DNA from: Chrysomallon squamiferum
Lineage: Eukaryota; Mollusca; Gastropoda; Neomphalida; Peltospiridae
Direction: 5' to 3'
Assembly (NCBI GenBank): GCA_012295275.1
Contig: CM022666.1
Span: 610,001 to 620,000 of the forward strand
Length of the DNA stretch: 10,000 nucleotides
Both the position numbers and the translations under genes were made by a program. Of the stretch, positions 1 through 8,911 are shown one piece after another; positions within the stretch are counted from its first letter, which is position 1, and each line of letters starts with the position of its first letter. Below the pieces are notes generated by a model. That model saw nothing but the letters and a program-made list of their open reading frames with translations. It ran no database searches and had not been told where the DNA came from.

Positions 1-790
1 TAGCGTCACAAGACTACATTAAAAACCAAAAAACAATCTTCAAAACTTGAGCAGTCTATCCCACGTAACTTTATTTTTCTCTCTCGCCCTCATCTCACGA
101 AAACTCTGTCACAGTTTCTCAGTGGATTTTCATCTCTTCTTTTTTTTATCTTCTTTCTTACAAAAGAGCAAACTCACATTGTTGCCTTTTTTTTTTTTGG
201 AGTAGAACAAAATTTGTAGAGCTTCTGAATAGCTGTTAATACCCGCATCTGTCTTGATTCCCGATTGTCAATGGGGCACAACAAGAAGCTTATAATACCA
301 CATAATGCAAACCCGACCAAGGAAAACCTCGATAGAGAGGCCACAAAGAGAAGTAAGTGTGTTCTTTCAATGCAAGAGAAAGCCGCTTGAAAGGACGACT
401 TTTGTTTGGTGACATAATGAACTAAGGCTTACAAATACGGGCCATTCAAGGAAAATCGACAGATATTGTTGGGATATTCAGCCAATATTGTTGAGCAAAG
501 TAATGAAATCAACGCAAAACCTATTCATACTGATTTCGCAATTGTCCGAAAGAAAATTGAAAATCATTCAGCGTCATTCACAAAGCGTGATGCTTAGAAA
601 AGCGCTGAAAAGCTTCGGCCCAGTGTTCTGAATCACCCTTTTCATAGCTGAATGCCTCTAAAAGGCCTATTCAACGCCTAAACATATTCCGTGTTGTTTG
701 ATGGAAGAAACGTTTTAGCCAGTCTTTGTGAAGCAATAGAGAATTATACTCCATATTCTTTGTAAAACTAGACACCGTTCATAGTGGGTG
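1..790. other. Low-copy non-coding stretch
   Basis: This AT-rich sequence has short T-runs near 138-148 and 187-197. I recognise no gene, RNA or transposon in it. All frames carry frequent stops, apart from the modest open stretches at 271-390 and 421-597 described separately. It could be intronic or intergenic; nothing in the window decides between these. Confidence 0.5.
271..597 (+). pseudogene. Possible degenerate coding relic, family unknown
   Basis: One frame reads from an ATG at 271 for 39 codons (starting MGHNKKLIIPHNANP) to a TGA at 388-390. It meets a TAA-TGA pair at 415-420 and then stays open in the same frame for 59 codons (421-594) before a TAG. The second part has mixed, non-repetitive composition (for example GPFKENRQILLGYSANIVEQ), unlike the simple-repeat ORFs elsewhere. 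A GTAAGT donor-like hexamer lies at 353-358. I recognise no domain. Stretches of this length are expected by chance in a 10 kb window, so this is only a weak candidate for a broken gene or transposon remnant, or a first exon ending near 352. Confidence 0.12.
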
Positions 791-792
791 AA

Positions 793-834
793 ATAATAAT
801 AAAAAAAAAAATAATAATAATAATAATAAATAAA
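793..834. repeat. Interrupted (AAT)n microsatellite
   Basis: Two AAT runs flank a run of about eleven adenines, and the array fades into adenine-rich sequence. It has no coding potential. Confidence 0.85.
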
Positions 835-1000
835 GAAAAAATGTAAAGAAAGAATTCATCAAATATAAATACACTCATTTTTATTCTTTATTAGGAGAAC
901 AAAACTATTTTTCACAAGTAATGGATATGGAAGATTATAAGATTTTTTTTTTAACTCTCCAGAAAGGAGTCATTCGAGCTGACTTCGTCCGAAGTAACCC

Positions 1001-1063
1001 TGCCGCCCCCCCACCTTTCTGCCCCCCACACCTTTTCTGGCGCCCCCAACCCCACCCACCCAT
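1001..1063. other. C-rich block with minus-strand G-quadruplex motif
   Basis: The plus strand is a cluster of cytosine runs. At 1043-1061 four runs (5, 4, 3 and 3 cytosines) are separated by only 2, 1 and 1 bases. The minus strand therefore fits the standard four-run G-quadruplex pattern with very short loops, and the plus strand could form an i-motif. Further C-runs at 1005-1012 and 1022-1027 extend the block. The surroundings are AT-rich, so the block stands out. Whether it has a promoter or replication role cannot be read from the sequence. Confidence 0.7.
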
Positions 1064-1225
1064 GCCCGTGACGACAGCGTCGACGTGAACGTTCCCTTTA
1101 ACGCACAGATGTTTTGAAAATAAAACAACTTAATAAATTAGTTCCTCCAAAATCGCTTGTTTGTTCACTTTCTCCACCTGTTGGTCAAATCAACGATTTG
1201 TGTGCGCACACTCGTTAAAATTCGT

Positions 1226-1373
1226 AAAAAAAAAAAAAAATGAAACGTATCATTTCGTTGTAAGCGGACCGTCATGGCCAAAAAAGAAAAAGAAAAAAAT
1301 AGAAAGTAAAGAAAAGAAGAAAAGAAAAAAAAAACCCCAGAAAGTAAAGAAAGAAGAAAGAAAGAAAAAAAAT
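1226..1373. repeat. Poly-A and homopurine tract
   Basis: A run of 15 adenines (1226-1240) is followed after a short spacer by about 95 bases of nearly pure A/G at 1279-1373, interrupted mainly by one CCCC and a few T. The segment AGAAAGTAAAGAAA occurs at 1301-1314 and again at 1339-1352, so part of the tract arose by local duplication. The Lys-rich and Phe-rich frames here are translations of this simple sequence, not genes. Confidence 0.8.
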
Positions 1374-2699
<1,326 letters not shown>

Positions 2700-2992
2700 A
2701 ACCAACTTTCCGCTCCGAACTTTTCCACTTGTCACTGACTTGATGTTTATGTTATTTACGTTCTCTCTGAATGTGTTTTTTCGTTACGTGACAAATCCTT
2801 CAACAACAAATTGATTTTTCTCCCCTCCATTTCTACATCAAAACCTGGGAACAGGGGGCCGCGCTAGAAGGGCAATAAAAGATTCATCCGAACATGTTGT
2901 TGACTTCATTAAAGCTGTCGTCGGCGCATTCAGAGAGCAATAAATTTGAACAACGATGTCAACCTAAAAAGGTTATTATGGCGTGCATGTCG

Positions 2993-3002
2993 GCGCCATC
3001 TT
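2993..3002 (-). promoter_or_regulatory. YY1-like site
   Basis: The minus strand reads AAGATGGCGC, close to the AAnATGGCGGC consensus of the zinc-finger factor YY1. The match is short and isolated, so it may be chance. Confidence 0.15.
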
Positions 3003-3194
3003 GAAATACCATGTGCTTTGCAAATTAAACACGTGGTGTTTCCAACATTAAATTTGATATGCAAGAAAAAAAGAAGTTATGAATGGTGATAGGTTTTACA
3101 GCGAATGGGGGGAGGGGAACAGTCCTGTGGTATAAACAACAATACGTAGAGATGTTTTAATACACAGTCCCTCCACACTGTCGCTTAGAGCTAG

Positions 3195-3202
3195 TGACGT
3201 CA
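3195..3202. promoter_or_regulatory. Perfect CRE octamer TGACGTCA
   Basis: The eight-base palindrome TGACGTCA is the full consensus for CREB/ATF-family bZIP factors. A perfect octamer is expected about once in 30-60 kb of random sequence. It lies in CpG-containing sequence, but no gene or convincing core promoter is visible next to it. Confidence 0.25.
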
Positions 3203-3847
3203 TAACATAACCTTACGCTCGCGTATTGTTCTACAAGACATAAAAATGGGGGGGGAAGCATATTCAAAGGAGCAAAGAGAATAAATAAAAAATTTTATGA
3301 ATATTTATTAATTTGAAGCTCCACCTATTACTAACGGTTAAGCACACATACGGTGTTTATGTAATTTATTTAATGACACGCGTTATTTGTCCATTTGCAA
3401 TAAAGAATCTTTATTTTTTGCCTCCACCTACCTAAAAGCCACATGTCAAGGATATAAAATAAAAAATATATAAAAAAAACCTGGAGGTAGCGTGGGTTGA
3501 AGTTCAGAGTAAAATAGTTCAGCAGGTGCACTGTGGATTCACACGTGTTGTTAATGTCCAAATAAAGAGAAGAAACCAGCTTCAGCCACGCGAGAGGCTA
3601 CGCTTTTTTTTATTAGCAAAATGTGATCTTTATGTGTACCTTCCCATAGACAGGGAAACAACATATCGAAGCCTTTACTAAAGTAATCGCGAAGGAAAAT
3701 AGTTCAGTAAAATATTTTTCACATATCTACACCTACTTGTGTATGTAACCTACTAATATAATAACAAATTGAAAATAATTGTCATGTGTATTATTTCATT
3801 TTGAAAGTGACAATTAAAAAAACTACGAAAAAACTTAAAAAGATATA

Positions 3848-3965
3848 AATACATACATACATACATACACACACATACACACACACATACACACTCACAC
3901 ATACACACACATGCATACATACATACATACATATATACATATATACATACATACATGCATACATA
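3848..3965. repeat. Compound (CATA)n/(CA)n microsatellite
   Basis: CATA tetramers at both ends flank a mixed CA and CATACACA centre around 3866-3910, with ATATATACAT variants at 3931-3945. The Tyr/Cys/Val/Met-rich minus-strand frames over it are repeat translations. Confidence 0.95.
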
Positions 3966-4045
3966 ATTATCCATTTTGAAAGATCTGTTATTCTGTCAAT
4001 CGGATCAATTTTCTGCAAGTCACACTGACTTAGCATCATTTTGTT

Positions 4046-4145
4046 TGTCTTATTTATTATTATTAATTTTCATTTATTTATTTATTTATTTATTTATTAT
4101 TAATTTTCATTCATTTATTTATTTATTTACTTATTTATTTATTTT
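4046..4145. repeat. Duplicated (TTTA)n block
   Basis: (TTTA)n runs are separated by a shared non-repeat segment, ATTAATTTTCAT, ending at 4073 and again at 4110. The two halves are thus a tandem duplication with an offset of about 37 bases, differing by one TAT and a few substitutions. Confidence 0.9.
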
Positions 4146-4177
4146 CGATGTAAAGAAAAAAAGGAGCGAGAAGCGTG

Positions 4178-4203
4178 AAAAAAAAAAAAAAAAAAAAAAA
4201 AAA
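4178..4203. repeat. Poly-A run of 26
   Basis: An uninterrupted run of 26 adenines follows a purine-rich lead (4152-4177). It could be the tail of a plus-strand retroposed element, but I see no recognisable body upstream and no target-site duplication. A slippage-grown homopolymer is equally likely. Confidence 0.9.
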
Positions 4204-4900
4204 GGAATTCGCGCTTAACGGGCTTTCGGGTCATAATCCCATCTGTTTACACAGAAGTTTAGTTACAGCGTAGCAATCCATCAGAAACAGGTGTCTCGCG
4301 TTACGTCTGCGTCACTTCGCCCAGTGTCTCTTAAGTACTACTAAACACAGGCGAGAAATCCCGCGTTTCTATTCTCTGTCTTACGGCGAGAAATAGAATC
4401 CATTTTTCTCACAACTCGCAGTGTTAATATTGACTGTCTTAGCTCGTGTACGGTGACTGAGACTGTGGAAAGTGTCAAAGCTTCAGTGTTTTTGTTTGTG
4501 TATATGACGGATATAGAAGGTGACAGGGCACGGTTGGGTGGGGGGGGAAGCAGGAATTGTTTGACGCGTTCGCAAAGGGGACAAGGGGGGGTGAATTGTT
4601 TCAGGTGTACAAAAAAGATAATCCTTTCGTGGTGCTTGTTATCTTTTGTGATACAGTTACAGGTGTTGTCAGACAGTACGCGAATACCTGAGTAGAAGGT
4701 AGAAATAACAGAGAAAGCCTCACCCAGCCCGCCCCCGCAAGCTGTTACGCGTTTAGCGAGATGTGAGAAAAGTCAGTGTGCGTTGGAAGGAGACGTAGAA
4801 TAAACTCGCAGTCTCGCTTCAGTTGACGCGTTCCGCTGCGTTTGTTACCTTCCAGTCTTATCAGCAGCTTTGTACCTCAGAGCTGTCATTTCATCACAGA
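4204..4900. other. GC-richer low-copy stretch, no gene recognised
   Basis: Composition shifts to more CpG and fewer simple repeats than the flanks. A plus frame of 80 codons begins at 4453 but shows no motif and spans the G-runs. No RNA gene is recognised. The G-rich part at 4526-4591 is listed separately. Confidence 0.45.
4526..4591 (+). other. G-run cluster, possible G-quadruplex
   Basis: GGG at 4526-4528 and 4536-4538 and a run of eight G at 4540-4547 satisfy the four-run G-quadruplex pattern with one 7-base loop. Two more runs (4577-4580 and 4585-4591) follow about 30 bases later. Confidence 0.5.
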
Positions 4901-4901
4901 C

Positions 4902-4965
4902 ACACCCTGCGGCTCAGTGGTCAGAGCGTTCGTGTGAGGCCTATGGGAAGGTACAAATAAAATAT
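4902..4965 (+). mobile_element. tRNA-like SINE head fragment (weak)
   Basis: GCGGCTCAGTGG at 4909-4920, followed by TCAGAGCG, matches the D-arm and RNA polymerase III A-box of a tRNA except for its first base. A B-box is not found at the expected distance; the sequence passes instead into an A-rich segment with ACAAATAAAATAT. The arrangement fits a 5'-tRNA-derived SINE that has lost or mutated its B-box. It is not a functional tRNA. A chance A-box match is the main alternative. Confidence 0.3.
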
Positions 4966-5059
4966 CCCTTAATGCTAATCGATAACAGTAACCCAGTGTA
5001 ATGTCGGGAGCGAGAGAGAGATATTGAAATAAATAATAAATATAATATTTTATATTGTT

Positions 5060-5300
5060 TCTGTGTGTATATATGTCTGAATGTATGTGTATGTACATAT
5101 GTTTGTGTGTGTGTATGTATGTACGTATGTAGGTAGGTAGGTAGGTAAGTAGGTAAGTATGTACGTACGTACGTATGTATGTATGTATGTATGTATGTAT
5201 GTATCTACATATCATTGTGTGTATGTATGTATGTTTGTATGTATTTGTGTGGACATGGATATGTACATATGTGTGTATGTACGTGTTTCTACAAATGAAG
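5060..5300. repeat. (GTAN)n / (TATG)n compound microsatellite
   Basis: TG- and TATG-rich sequence runs through the whole interval. Its core, 5113-5204, is 23 consecutive in-phase tetramers of the form GTAN. The fourth base changes in blocks: mostly T, then four G, an A/G alternation, a T, three C, and finally eight T. The motif is the reverse complement of the array at 3848-3965. The frames across it are artefacts. Confidence 0.95.
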
Positions 5301-5992
5301 ATATTTCAGGTATTCACGTCGTGTTTAACTGTTTCTCTGTGTTAATAATAAAACCACGCCCAGGAGACGACATCAATGAAGCGGACTGCGACGTCCTCCA
5401 CGTTGTCAATAAACGTTCTGTGTGACTGTTTATCCTCACCGTTCACAGCGGACAGCAGCTGACGGTGGCAGGCTTTGTTCTTCCCGTCCCACGCGTCTTT
5501 CATCCACCCTCTTCTTCTTTTCTTCTCTCTCACAAACAAACACACACACTCACACCCCGGGTATTGAATGCAAAACACGGCGGTGTTGTTTGCCGTGTTT
5601 ATGTATTGCTCTGGTTTCTCATTTTGTGGCTTTTCTTATCGCCGGAGAGCTCCATTGTCAGGGGACATCACTCAGGTTTCGTACCCATTGTTCCCGGCTC
5701 ACACGGGGCACGGATCTGGGTTGGGTGTGTTTACAGACGGGCAGGTCCGCTTTGAGGACGCATGTTCGATCTTTTGTTGCTTCATTACTGCTCCTTGCGG
5801 CTCCGCGCCCTCCTTTTCTTCGTAATTAATACAAGAGACAGAGGCTGACAAAAGGATATTGTGAACTTTCACAATGGCTCGGTCACTCGTACACAATAGC
5901 CCGTTCTAAACGCGGCTCGGAAAGTATTGTGTCTTTTGTTCGCGGTCCTTTCACCGCTCAGAGTCGACGAAACTGGAAACTTCTTGGTGCGG
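5301..5992. other. GC-rich low-copy island, no recognised gene
   Basis: This is the most GC- and CpG-rich part of the window and largely free of simple repeats except short CA and CT bits near 5520-5560. All three plus frames carry substantial open stretches: 5422-5829 (135 codons, the longest non-repeat frame in the window), 5465-5755 and 5568-5825. None shows a domain, signal peptide or repeat that I recognise, and fewer stops are expected in GC-rich DNA. It might contain an unannotated exon, a CpG-rich regulatory region or a decayed element. Confidence 0.4.
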
Positions 5993-6053
5993 AAAAAAAA
6001 AAAAAAAAAAAAAATAGAATTGAAAAAGAAAAAGAAAAGAAAAGAAAAGAAAA
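5993..6053. repeat. Poly-A (22) followed by (AAAAG)n
   Basis: Twenty-two adenines at 5993-6014 are followed by AAAAG-type units to about 6053. This could be a decayed retroposon tail, but no body is recognised upstream. Confidence 0.85.
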
Positions 6054-6580
6054 CAAGACGAAGTAACTTTCTTAAAGCAGTCGAGCAGTGTTTGTGTGTG
6101 TGTTGACTTGCTGGTAGGTGGACTGATGGTCTGAAAGAGTGAAATAGCAGGGTGGTGGTACAACCGTCCTGGAAATCTCTTCTCAGTCCTCACCTCCTAT
6201 CAGTTCCACTGCGATTCTGTTTGAAGAATTTAAAATTTCATATCACTTTTATAACAAGCATTTTTGTCGTTTTGTTTTTTCTTCTTTTTTTATTTAATTT
6301 TTGTTCTTGTGTGTGGGTGGGAGGGAGTGTACGGGTGTGTTTTGTGATTGGGTGTTGGTGTGGGTGTGTGTAATCATAGTTAATATTTGGTTTTAAGATA
6401 CTTAGTTTCAAAGTGTTTACAATTATAGGGGTTTTTTTTAAACCTTTTTTTTCTTTTCTTTATCAAATTATTTTACTTACAATTTATTGTTTTCACGTAT
6501 TTCCATCATTTATTTATTAATTTATTTTATTGTGTTGTTGTTGTTGTTATACATACAAACAATCATTGTTTTATTGTTCT
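6054..6580. other. T-rich and G/T-rich stretch, no gene
   Basis: It opens with mixed sequence, becomes T-rich at 6260-6305, then G/T-rich at 6305-6371, then T-rich again, ending in (TTG)n at 6533-6547. The open frames are short and low-complexity. The G-quadruplex motif at 6315-6335 is listed separately. Confidence 0.5.
6315..6335 (+). other. G-quadruplex motif
   Basis: Four GGG runs at 6315-6317, 6319-6321, 6323-6325 and 6333-6335 are separated by 1, 1 and 7 bases, which fits the standard four-run pattern exactly. More GGG runs follow at 6350-6352 and 6362-6364, offering alternative fourth runs. Confidence 0.65.
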
Positions 6581-6610
6581 TTTCTTCCTTTATGTGTCAT
6601 GTCAGTAATA

Positions 6611-6657
6611 TTATATTATAATGACATGTAAGTTATTAACAATTCATTATAATATAA
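6611..6657. repeat. 14-base perfect inverted repeat
   Basis: The 14 bases at 6611-6624 are the exact reverse complement of 6644-6657, with a 19-base loop. The left arm also overlaps a second inverted repeat, CATGTCA at 6599-6605 with TGACATG at 6622-6628. In very AT-rich DNA this may be chance, but such arms can extrude as cruciforms. Confidence 0.55.
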
Positions 6658-6848
6658 AAAATGTACTAATTTACATCAGCTACATAAAATAATATTTTTC
6701 TAATAGTATTGATTATTCATAAACTATCACTGAAAATAAATTTGTTTTATGAGATTTTAGCGAATATATGATAAAAGAAAAACAATTGTAATATTATAAG
6801 TTGACTGATATATTATCAATAATTTTGTTATATCATATTTTATATATT

Positions 6849-6977
<129 letters not shown>

Positions 6978-7637
6978 TTCACTAATGTAACCCATACAGA
7001 TTGGACAAGTCCTAAAAGATTTCAAAAGCCAATATAAGCAAATAAAGATTAAAAATAATTATTTACTTACACTTATGAGTTTAAAAATATACAGCTCCCA
7101 TAACAAAAGCAGTATATCAAAGAGAAGTTAGAAAAATTAAAGAGAAACGATGATAAAATGAAGTTTAAAAAAAACAATTTTTTAATAAAAATTCATTGTT
7201 ACTATATTATTGCATATTTATGTGTTTATTTATGCTTATTTTATCAGATTTGATAAGATCTATTATCAGAAAGATGTTAACAAATTGCAGTAGAAATTGA
7301 ATTTGTTTTTTTTTTTTTTTTTCTCGTTAATCTTGTAACTCCAAATAGGACTGTTTTATTTTTCTGGGACTGAACACGGAACCAGTGTCAACTCGGAAGA
7401 AATCTGTCTGAGAAAGCCTTGCATTTTATCTACTGTTACCATGACAACATAAAGAGAAAAGAAAAATATTTTAACAACTGGAGTATTGTAAGCTTTAAGC
7501 TTTTAAAAACAGCGGTAATGAATGTATTGTTTCCAAAACTGTGGTATATCCCCATACTGACATTTTGATTAAACAAGTAATTAAAATTTCATTATTTCAT
7601 ATCAGTTTTCTAAATGAAATAGTTGGAGTATTTATAA
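6978..7637. other. Very AT-rich stretch with possible old satellite copies
   Basis: No gene is visible. A 17-base T-run lies at 7306-7322. Short stretches resembling the ~125 bp repeat of 7957-8535 recur here, notably around 7167-7202 (A-rich box, then AATAAAAATTCATTGTTAC) and around 7455-7474 (AAAAGAAAAATATTTTAAC). The rest is undiagnostic. Confidence 0.35.
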
Positions 7638-7659
7638 ATTATTATTATTATTATTATTA

Positions 7660-7697
<38 letters not shown>
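7638..7697. repeat. Interrupted (TTA)n microsatellite
   Basis: A 60-base TTA/ATT array with a single TATTTATTA interruption near 7660-7666. The poly-Tyr then poly-Leu frame over it arises from the frame change at that interruption. Confidence 0.95.
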
Positions 7698-7956
7698 GTT
7701 ATAAAGCTAACTACTTGCTATTTTTACATAAAAGGAGGAAAGAAAATGTTTTTATCTTTTAGAGTATTATAAACCTATTGTCATAAAATCTCAGAGTTTA
7801 TATTATCAACAGTTTTATTTTAAATAAATTTCATTACCTGATAGCAATATGACTTTCTTCAATTATTATAAATTGATTATTTTCTGGACAAAACCGTTAA
7901 ACATTTTAACATTATTATTAATTAATCTACAGACATTCAGTTCCCATATTTAAGAT
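7698..7956. other. AT-rich stretch, probable decayed satellite copies
   Basis: No gene is seen. Segments such as AATAAATTTCATTACCTGATAG at about 7823-7844 and a CCGTTAAACATTTT segment near 7893 resemble parts of the downstream tandem repeat unit, suggesting that the array began further left and has decayed. Confidence 0.35.
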
Positions 7957-8535
7957 GTCATAAGTTTTTTTTTAACGACTGTCAAAATTAAAGAAAGTTT
8001 CAAGTTATTACGATTAATTCATTCTTGCCAGGTATTCTGTTACAATCGATAAAGAGTAGATATTAAATTATTATTTATAATATTTTACAACCTTTTAATC
8101 ATAAAACGAGAAAAGAAAAACGTTTTCCATTACAATAAAATTTATTGTTACGTTCTAGGAATCTTCGGTCTTTCTCAGCAAACACTTAAAACTTGTGTAT
8201 AAAATTTTTATAATTTGACAGCGACAAGCGAACAAAAGAAAAACGATTTTCTTTCTTATGCATTTACGAGACAATTCTATCAGCGCTTTCAAATCAATGA
8301 GAGACAGATATAAACACGTATATAAAGTTTTATTAACGGTTATTGTCTATGCGCCGCGAATTATTTATAAGCGTAATAAATTTACTGTTACATTGTAAGA
8401 ATTACCACTCATTTGCATACAGTCAATAAAAGACAGATATCAACTTGTTGTGTGTAAAGTTTATTATCTGTGACCAGTTATTGTCAATACAGAAACCATT
8501 TTCAAGTGTCATAAATTCACAGTTATGTCTAAATA
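7957..8535. repeat. Diverged ~120-134 bp tandem repeat array
   Basis: Several anchors recur in the same order and at similar spacing. A TCAATRARAGACAGATAT-type box lies at 8294-8311 and 8423-8440 (the 22-base segments starting at these positions agree at 19 sites), with a weaker copy at 8046-8063. AAAAGAAAAACG lies at 8111-8122 and 8234-8245, exactly 123 bases apart. TATAAAGTTTTATTA-like boxes lie at 8198, 8321 and 8453. AATAAA(A)TTTACTGTTAC-like boxes start near 8134, 8375 and 8510. Approximate copies run 8011-8133, 8134-8255, 8256-8374, 8375-8509 and a partial one after 8510, with a partial copy before 8011. Copies are strongly diverged and indel-bearing, so this is an old array. I do not recognise the family. 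Confidence 0.65.
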
Positions 8536-8581
8536 ATGGTCTGTAATGTTGTATACAAAGTACAGAACTTGGCTTGTTTTA

Positions 8582-8692
8582 CATACATATACATCATTTT
8601 ATATTTATGTATGCACATATGTGTGTATGTGTGTGTCTGTCTGTCTTTATATATATATATATTTATTTATTTATGTATGTCTGTGACTGCAT

Positions 8693-8729
<37 letters not shown>

Positions 8730-8758
8730 TGAGTGAGGGGTATATATATATATATATA
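8582..8758. repeat. Compound TATG / TA / GT / GA / TA microsatellite
   Basis: CATA/TATG-like sequence (8582-8640) leads into (TA)n at 8648-8661, TTTA units, (GT)n at 8692-8717, (GA)n at 8717-8729, a short GAGTGAGGGG spacer and (TA)n at 8741-8758. No coding potential. Confidence 0.95.
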
Positions 8759-8911
8759 GTTTTATGGCTTTATTATATATAGTTTATTATTTATTTTATA
8801 TTTTAAAAAACTGCCTATTTATTTATTTATTATATCTTTTTTTAAAGAAAAAGTGAAAGAAAAACTGCGTTATTACACATACTGTTAAATCCTTAAAGTC
8901 GATAAGAAACA
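8759..8911. other. AT-rich stretch, possible terminal satellite copy
   Basis: TTTATT-rich sequence with no gene. GAAAGAAAAACTGCGTTATTAC at about 8855-8876, then ACTGTTAAATCC and GTCGATAAG, resembles the order of boxes in the array at 7957-8535, so a further decayed copy may lie here. Confidence 0.3.

Larger units (their letters stand above)
2700..3840. other. Low-copy stretch, no gene recognised
   Basis: Mixed sequence with G-runs at 3107-3117 and 3248-3255 and AT-rich patches at 3280-3320 and 3440-3480. All frames are short. It contains the CRE octamer and YY1-like site listed separately, and single CACGTG hexamers at 3030-3035 and 3542-3547. I see no splice-bounded open frame that could be defended as an exon. 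Confidence 0.5.

Noticed and set aside
2841-3010. Short ATG-bearing frame around 2979 as a small gene
   Set aside because: It ends after eight codons and has no supporting context.
3753-4039. Two Cys/Tyr/Val/Met-rich minus frames resembling a membrane or Cys-rich peptide
   Set aside because: They lie over the CATA/CA microsatellite; the apparent hydrophobicity comes from the repeat.
4453-4695. 80-codon plus frame with a Gly-rich stretch
   Set aside because: The Gly-rich stretch is the G-run cluster; no domain is recognisable.
4178-6014. Poly-A runs at 4178-4203 and 5993-6014 as tails of retroposed elements
   Set aside because: No target-site duplications or recognisable bodies upstream; homopolymers are common throughout the window.
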